Assembly: GCA_937890595.1 (NCBI GenBank)
Contig: CALADM010000035.1
Span: forward strand, 1-64,000
DNA length: 64,000 bases
Direction of reading: 5' to 3'
DNA from: CAJMNU01 sp905214855
GTDB lineage: Bacteria > Bacillota > Clostridia > Lachnospirales > Lachnospiraceae
Part shown: one piece after another, positions 61,635 through 64,000 of the stretch
Numbering within the stretch: the stretch's first letter is position 1
Layout: each line of letters starts with the position of its first letter
Translations under genes and position numbers: made by a program
Notes under the pieces: generated by a model
What the model saw: only the letters and a program-made list of their open reading frames with translations
What the model was told of the DNA's origin: nothing
The model's database searches: none

Positions 61635-62933
61635 CTATTCTTCTGACTGTTCTAATACTGTGCCATCCTCTCTAATCTGTGTATAAAAAGAATGTTCTTG
61701 CATTTCCTGAAAAAACTGTCTTTTTTCCTCCTCCCCTGTCATCATAGCTGTATATCCTGCCTTGGAACTTCCGGGAACCAGTCTGAGTGCAACCTGCCCC
61801 TCTTCAAACTCTGCTAATAGAAGTGCTGTTTTGGGAATCTGGCTTCCAAAAATGAAATTACCCAAACTATACACAATAGGCTTCCCTTTATAATATTCAA
61901 TTCCCTGAAGAACATGAGGATGACTTCCCACCACAAGATCCGCTCCTGCATCAATATACTGTTTTCCCATAGTTCTTTGATACGCTTCTGGCATTACAGC
62001 TTTTTCTACTCCCCAATGTACATAAACCACTACATAGTCACATACTGTTTTTACTTCTTTTATTTTTTCTATCAATATTTCAGGATTATATGTCTCAAGC
62101 ATACCCAGACTGTCTTTTTGTGCTGCCCAGCTATATTCTGGGATCACTCTGGTCGCTCCCAAAAAACCAATTTTTACCCCATTATTTTCCATGATCACCG
62201 GACGTTTTGCCTCTTCTAAGTTTGCTCCCACCCCCATATAGCGGATTCCTGCCCTCTCTAATGTATCACATGTGTCCAAAAGAGCGTCTGTTCCATAGTC
62301 TAAGGCATGATTATTCGCAAGACTGACCAAATCCAGTTCTAGCTTTTGAAAAATAGAAATATTCTCTGTCGGCAGCCGAAAGGTAAATTGTTTATCTTTT
62401 GCCTTTGTACCTCTGTCACTGAATGGAAACTCCTCATTTGCAACAAACCAGTCTGCCTGTGCGATCTGATTTTGGAATCCTTCATCCAAAATGCCATTTA
62501 TCTGATCTCCTGCTTTTTTATATGCCTCCAACACATAATTGGATAAATAAATATCACCGGCAAATGCTACCATGACCTTTCCCTTTTTTGCCTCTGTCTC
62601 CTGATCTCCAGCAGAAATCTGTAAATGTTCTGTTTGATGTTTTACACCACTCTCTTGCTCATTTTCTTTCTCTATTTGTGTCTCTTGACCTGATATCTCC
62701 TCTGTAGCCCCTATTACTGTCTGCTCCTGCAATATTTCTTGTTTCTCTGCACCATTTTCTTTTTTTATCCCTGATGCAGAATATGAAACATGTGCCATAA
62801 AAAATCCCAGACAACCCCCTATCACAAGGAAAAAAACCGCTGCCAAAACAACTGCTCCCCTTTTTCTTTCCTTTTCTTGCTGTCCTTTTCTATTTCTGCT
62901 TCTTCCTCTCTCTCTTTCTTCCAGATCTCTCAT
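61635..62933 (-). CDS. CapA family protein (poly-gamma-glutamate/metallophosphatase-like)
   Basis: Membrane-anchored extracytosolic protein of the PGA_cap family. The 432-residue protein has a basic N-terminus (Arg/Glu), one TM helix (26-46), an acidic/Gln-rich linker (about 50-115), then the catalytic-like domain with FAGDIYLSN (metal Asp), SLANNHALDYG, YVHWGVEKA, GSHPHVLQG and YSLGNFIFGS. In Bacillus the family member CapA/PgsA works with other cap genes; none is here, so substrate is unknown. The AAAGGGG site touches the ATG, spacing 0-2, unusual but the only choice. Confidence 0.85.
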   Translation of the reverse strand: MRDLEERERGRSRNRKGQQEKERKRGAVVLAAVFFLVIGGCLGFFMAHVSYSASGIKKENGAEKQEILQEQTVIGATEEISGQETQIEKENEQESGVKHQTEHLQISAGDQETEAKKGKVMVAFAGDIYLSNYVLEAYKKAGDQINGILDEGFQNQIAQADWFVANEEFPFSDRGTKAKDKQFTFRLPTENISIFQKLELDLVSLANNHALDYGTDALLDTCDTLERAGIRYMGVGANLEEAKRPVIMENNGVKIGFLGATRVIPEYSWAAQKDSLGMLETYNPEILIEKIKEVKTVCDYVVVYVHWGVEKAVMPEAYQRTMGKQYIDAGADLVVGSHPHVLQGIEYYKGKPIVYSLGNFIFGSQIPKTALLLAEFEEGQVALRLVPGSSKAGYTAMMTGEEEKRQFFQEMQEHSFYTQIREDGTVLEQSEE

Positions 62934-62954
62934 CCCCTTTACTGACTGTATCTC

Positions 62955-63860
62955 TTACCAAATGATTTTTATGTGTGTATAATCCACCGCAGCATCCTTT
63001 AATTCCTCTACAACTCTGTCATACCTAAAAAACCAATCCTGATTTTTGATGTGGATATACTCTGCGATTTTATCTGGTGGTGCTCCTTCCTTCATCATAT
63101 AAGCGGTACTGAGCGTACGTAGATGGTTCATAGTAAATGGCTTTACTCCACAATTTAAACATGCATCCCTTAAACGATTTTGAAGTGTACGGATGCTAAG
63201 CTGCTTTCCATGCCGATTTAAAAGAAGATATGGATTTATATCATTTCTGTTCTCCAAATGAATCCGTATTATATCTACCACATCTTCTGGGAGTTTTACA
63301 AAACGGTCATTGACAGGACTCACCTTCATACGCAAACCATAATTGCCATTGCGGTCCTGAAAAAACATCTCCCGTTTCAAGGAAACAGTCTCATTGATCG
63401 TAAGACTGCACCGAAAAGCTAACACGACTGCTAGAAACGTCGTGGTATCCTGACATTTTTTCAGATATTCCATAAGACAATTCACTTCTTTCAAAGAAGG
63501 AAGGCTCTCTGGGGCTATCATCACATCAGGTGCTTCAAAATCCAGTTTTAAAAAACAGGAGGCATACACAGGATTCACGTTGAATTCTTTTGCATTTTCA
63601 TCCAAAAACTTTGCAACTGCCTGAAAGATACGCAGCTGATACTTGAGTGTCTTACCATCCAGATCTTCCTTATGGCGATCAAAATATGTTTGCACCTTTA
63701 CTTCATCCAAATCCAAAAAATCACACGCTATCTCATTGCAAAAAGAAGAAATCACATATATATATTCCTTTCTCGTCCTTGGTTTTTGAAACCGTTTTGC
63801 ATAGTCTTGAAAAATTTGTATGAATTTTGAACTGACATAAGGAGAATGAAACTCTTCCAT
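62955..63860 (-). CDS. Divergent tyrosine recombinase
   Basis: Site-specific recombinase of the phage-integrase/XerCD fold. The 301-residue protein has a SAM-like N-terminal DNA-binding domain (1-95) and a catalytic domain with Arg150 (FRCSLT), candidate Lys180, Arg248 (MNHLRTLST), His270 and Tyr280 (FFRYDRV). In the family box II is HxxR; here it is Asn245-x-x-Arg248. The Tyr is 10 after the His. It may still be active, or may be a conserved DNA-binding relic. The ATG at 63860 has AAAGGAAG 5 bases upstream. No att site, phage or integron genes are seen, so it looks like a host-type gene. Confidence 0.8.
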   Translation of the reverse strand: MEEFHSPYVSSKFIQIFQDYAKRFQKPRTRKEYIYVISSFCNEIACDFLDLDEVKVQTYFDRHKEDLDGKTLKYQLRIFQAVAKFLDENAKEFNVNPVYASCFLKLDFEAPDVMIAPESLPSLKEVNCLMEYLKKCQDTTTFLAVVLAFRCSLTINETVSLKREMFFQDRNGNYGLRMKVSPVNDRFVKLPEDVVDIIRIHLENRNDINPYLLLNRHGKQLSIRTLQNRLRDACLNCGVKPFTMNHLRTLSTAYMMKEGAPPDKIAEYIHIKNQDWFFRYDRVVEELKDAAVDYTHIKIIW

Positions 63861-63892
63861 ATAATCTTCCTTTCTCATTTTCAGATACTTTC

Positions 63893-63921
63893 ATCTTACA
63901 CTAACTTCTCTCTTTTGGCAA
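63893..63921 (-). promoter_or_regulatory. Candidate sigma-A promoter of the recombinase gene
   Basis: Minus strand: TTGCCA (63916-63921), 17 bases, TAAGAT (63893-63898), about 33 bases before the ATG. It overlaps the end of the upstream partial gene. Confidence 0.45.
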
Positions 63922-64000
63922 AGTTTTTTTCACATCAAAAATAGCATCTGTGTCATCAGAAGCTGTATGTTTCGTCTTCTTTCTGATACAAATGCCATTT
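63901..64000 (-). CDS. C-terminal end of a gene cut by the window edge
   Basis: Minus-strand frame open from the right edge to a TAG stop at 63901-63903, 32 codons. The tail is charged (Lys, Asp, Thr, Glu) and soluble, ending KTLPKERS. It lies 40 bases before the recombinase start, the spacing of an upstream neighbour. Function cannot be told. Confidence 0.35.
   Translation of the reverse strand, partial: NGICIRKKTKHTASDDTDAIFDVKKTLPKERS

Noticed and set aside
319..62546. Many plus-strand open frames of 60-250 codons
   Set aside because: They lie antisense to well-supported minus-strand genes, have no ribosome sites and no family motifs. Only the SASP gene and rpmB on plus are real.
1..64000. 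CRISPR, IS elements, prophage, tRNA or rRNA genes
   Set aside because: No regular repeats, transposase frames, tRNA-like folds or rRNA blocks were seen on reading both strands.

Overview
The window is chromosomal DNA from a low-GC, spore-forming Firmicute, most likely a member of the Lachnospiraceae (Clostridia cluster XIVa). Reasons: an alpha/beta SASP behind a sigma-G-like promoter, a GerW (YtfJ) gene beside a DUF2953 (YtfI) gene, a SpoIIIE/FtsK translocase with a TepA-like protease, a four-cysteine L28, AT-rich intergenic DNA, strong GGAGG ribosome binding sites, and a gene order that matches the Bacillus subtilis gmk-rpoZ-priA-def-fmt-rsmB-rlmN-prpC-prkC-rsgA-rpe-thiN and rpmB-yloU-yloV-recG neighbourhoods. 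The genus cannot be fixed from sequence reading alone. Almost every gene lies on the minus strand; only the SASP gene and rpmB are on plus.

Layout, left to right. 0.2-1.3 kb: coaD and rsmD under one promoter, divergent from the SASP gene. 1.8-4.9 kb: a P-type Ca/Mn ATPase with its own sigma-A promoter, a yybP-ykoY (manganese) riboswitch and a terminator that overlaps the aptamer. 4.9-10.4 kb: Asp23/YloU, FakA, TraX-like protein, RecG, nitroreductase. 10.6 kb: rpmB on plus. 10.9-14.2 kb: a probable spore/germination neighbourhood (45-residue Cys-rich membrane peptide, GerW, DUF2953, two proteins I do not recognise). 14.2-19.6 kb: cinA, pgsA, rimO, then rpoZ, gmk, yicC behind a structured leader. 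19.6-24.9 kb: rqcH and a three-gene MacB-like efflux system. 25-29.7 kb: two tandem paralogous GT-C-like membrane proteins. 29.8-33.3 kb: serS, a GltD-like flavoprotein, an ECF S component.

33.4-54.2 kb is a long, tightly packed run read from tepA leftwards: tepA, ftsK/spoIIIE, fhs, murE, murF, priA, def, fmt, zinc peptidase, rsmB, rlmN, prpC, pknB, rsgA, rpe, thiN. Many neighbours overlap by 1-17 bases. It links peptidoglycan precursor synthesis, chromosome handling, initiator Met-tRNA formylation and deformylation, rRNA methylation, ribosome maturation and Ser/Thr phospho-signalling.

54.3-64 kb is a set of smaller units: a 4'-phosphopantetheinyl transferase joined to a four-SH3b NlpC/P60 hydrolase; a phosphate unit (Na/Pi cotransporter, response regulator, sensor kinase) behind a visible Pho box; an M19 dipeptidase; a CapA-like protein; a divergent tyrosine recombinase; and the 3' end of a gene that runs off the window. 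I saw no tRNA, rRNA, CRISPR array, IS element or prophage. Most of the window is ordinary core genome. The less ordinary signals are the leader RNAs (Mn riboswitch, the three-way-junction-like yicC leader, the rqcH and ECF leaders), the Pho box, the small Cys-rich peptide with the GerW cluster, the tandem GT-C pair, and the recombinase with an Asn where the HxxR histidine is expected.
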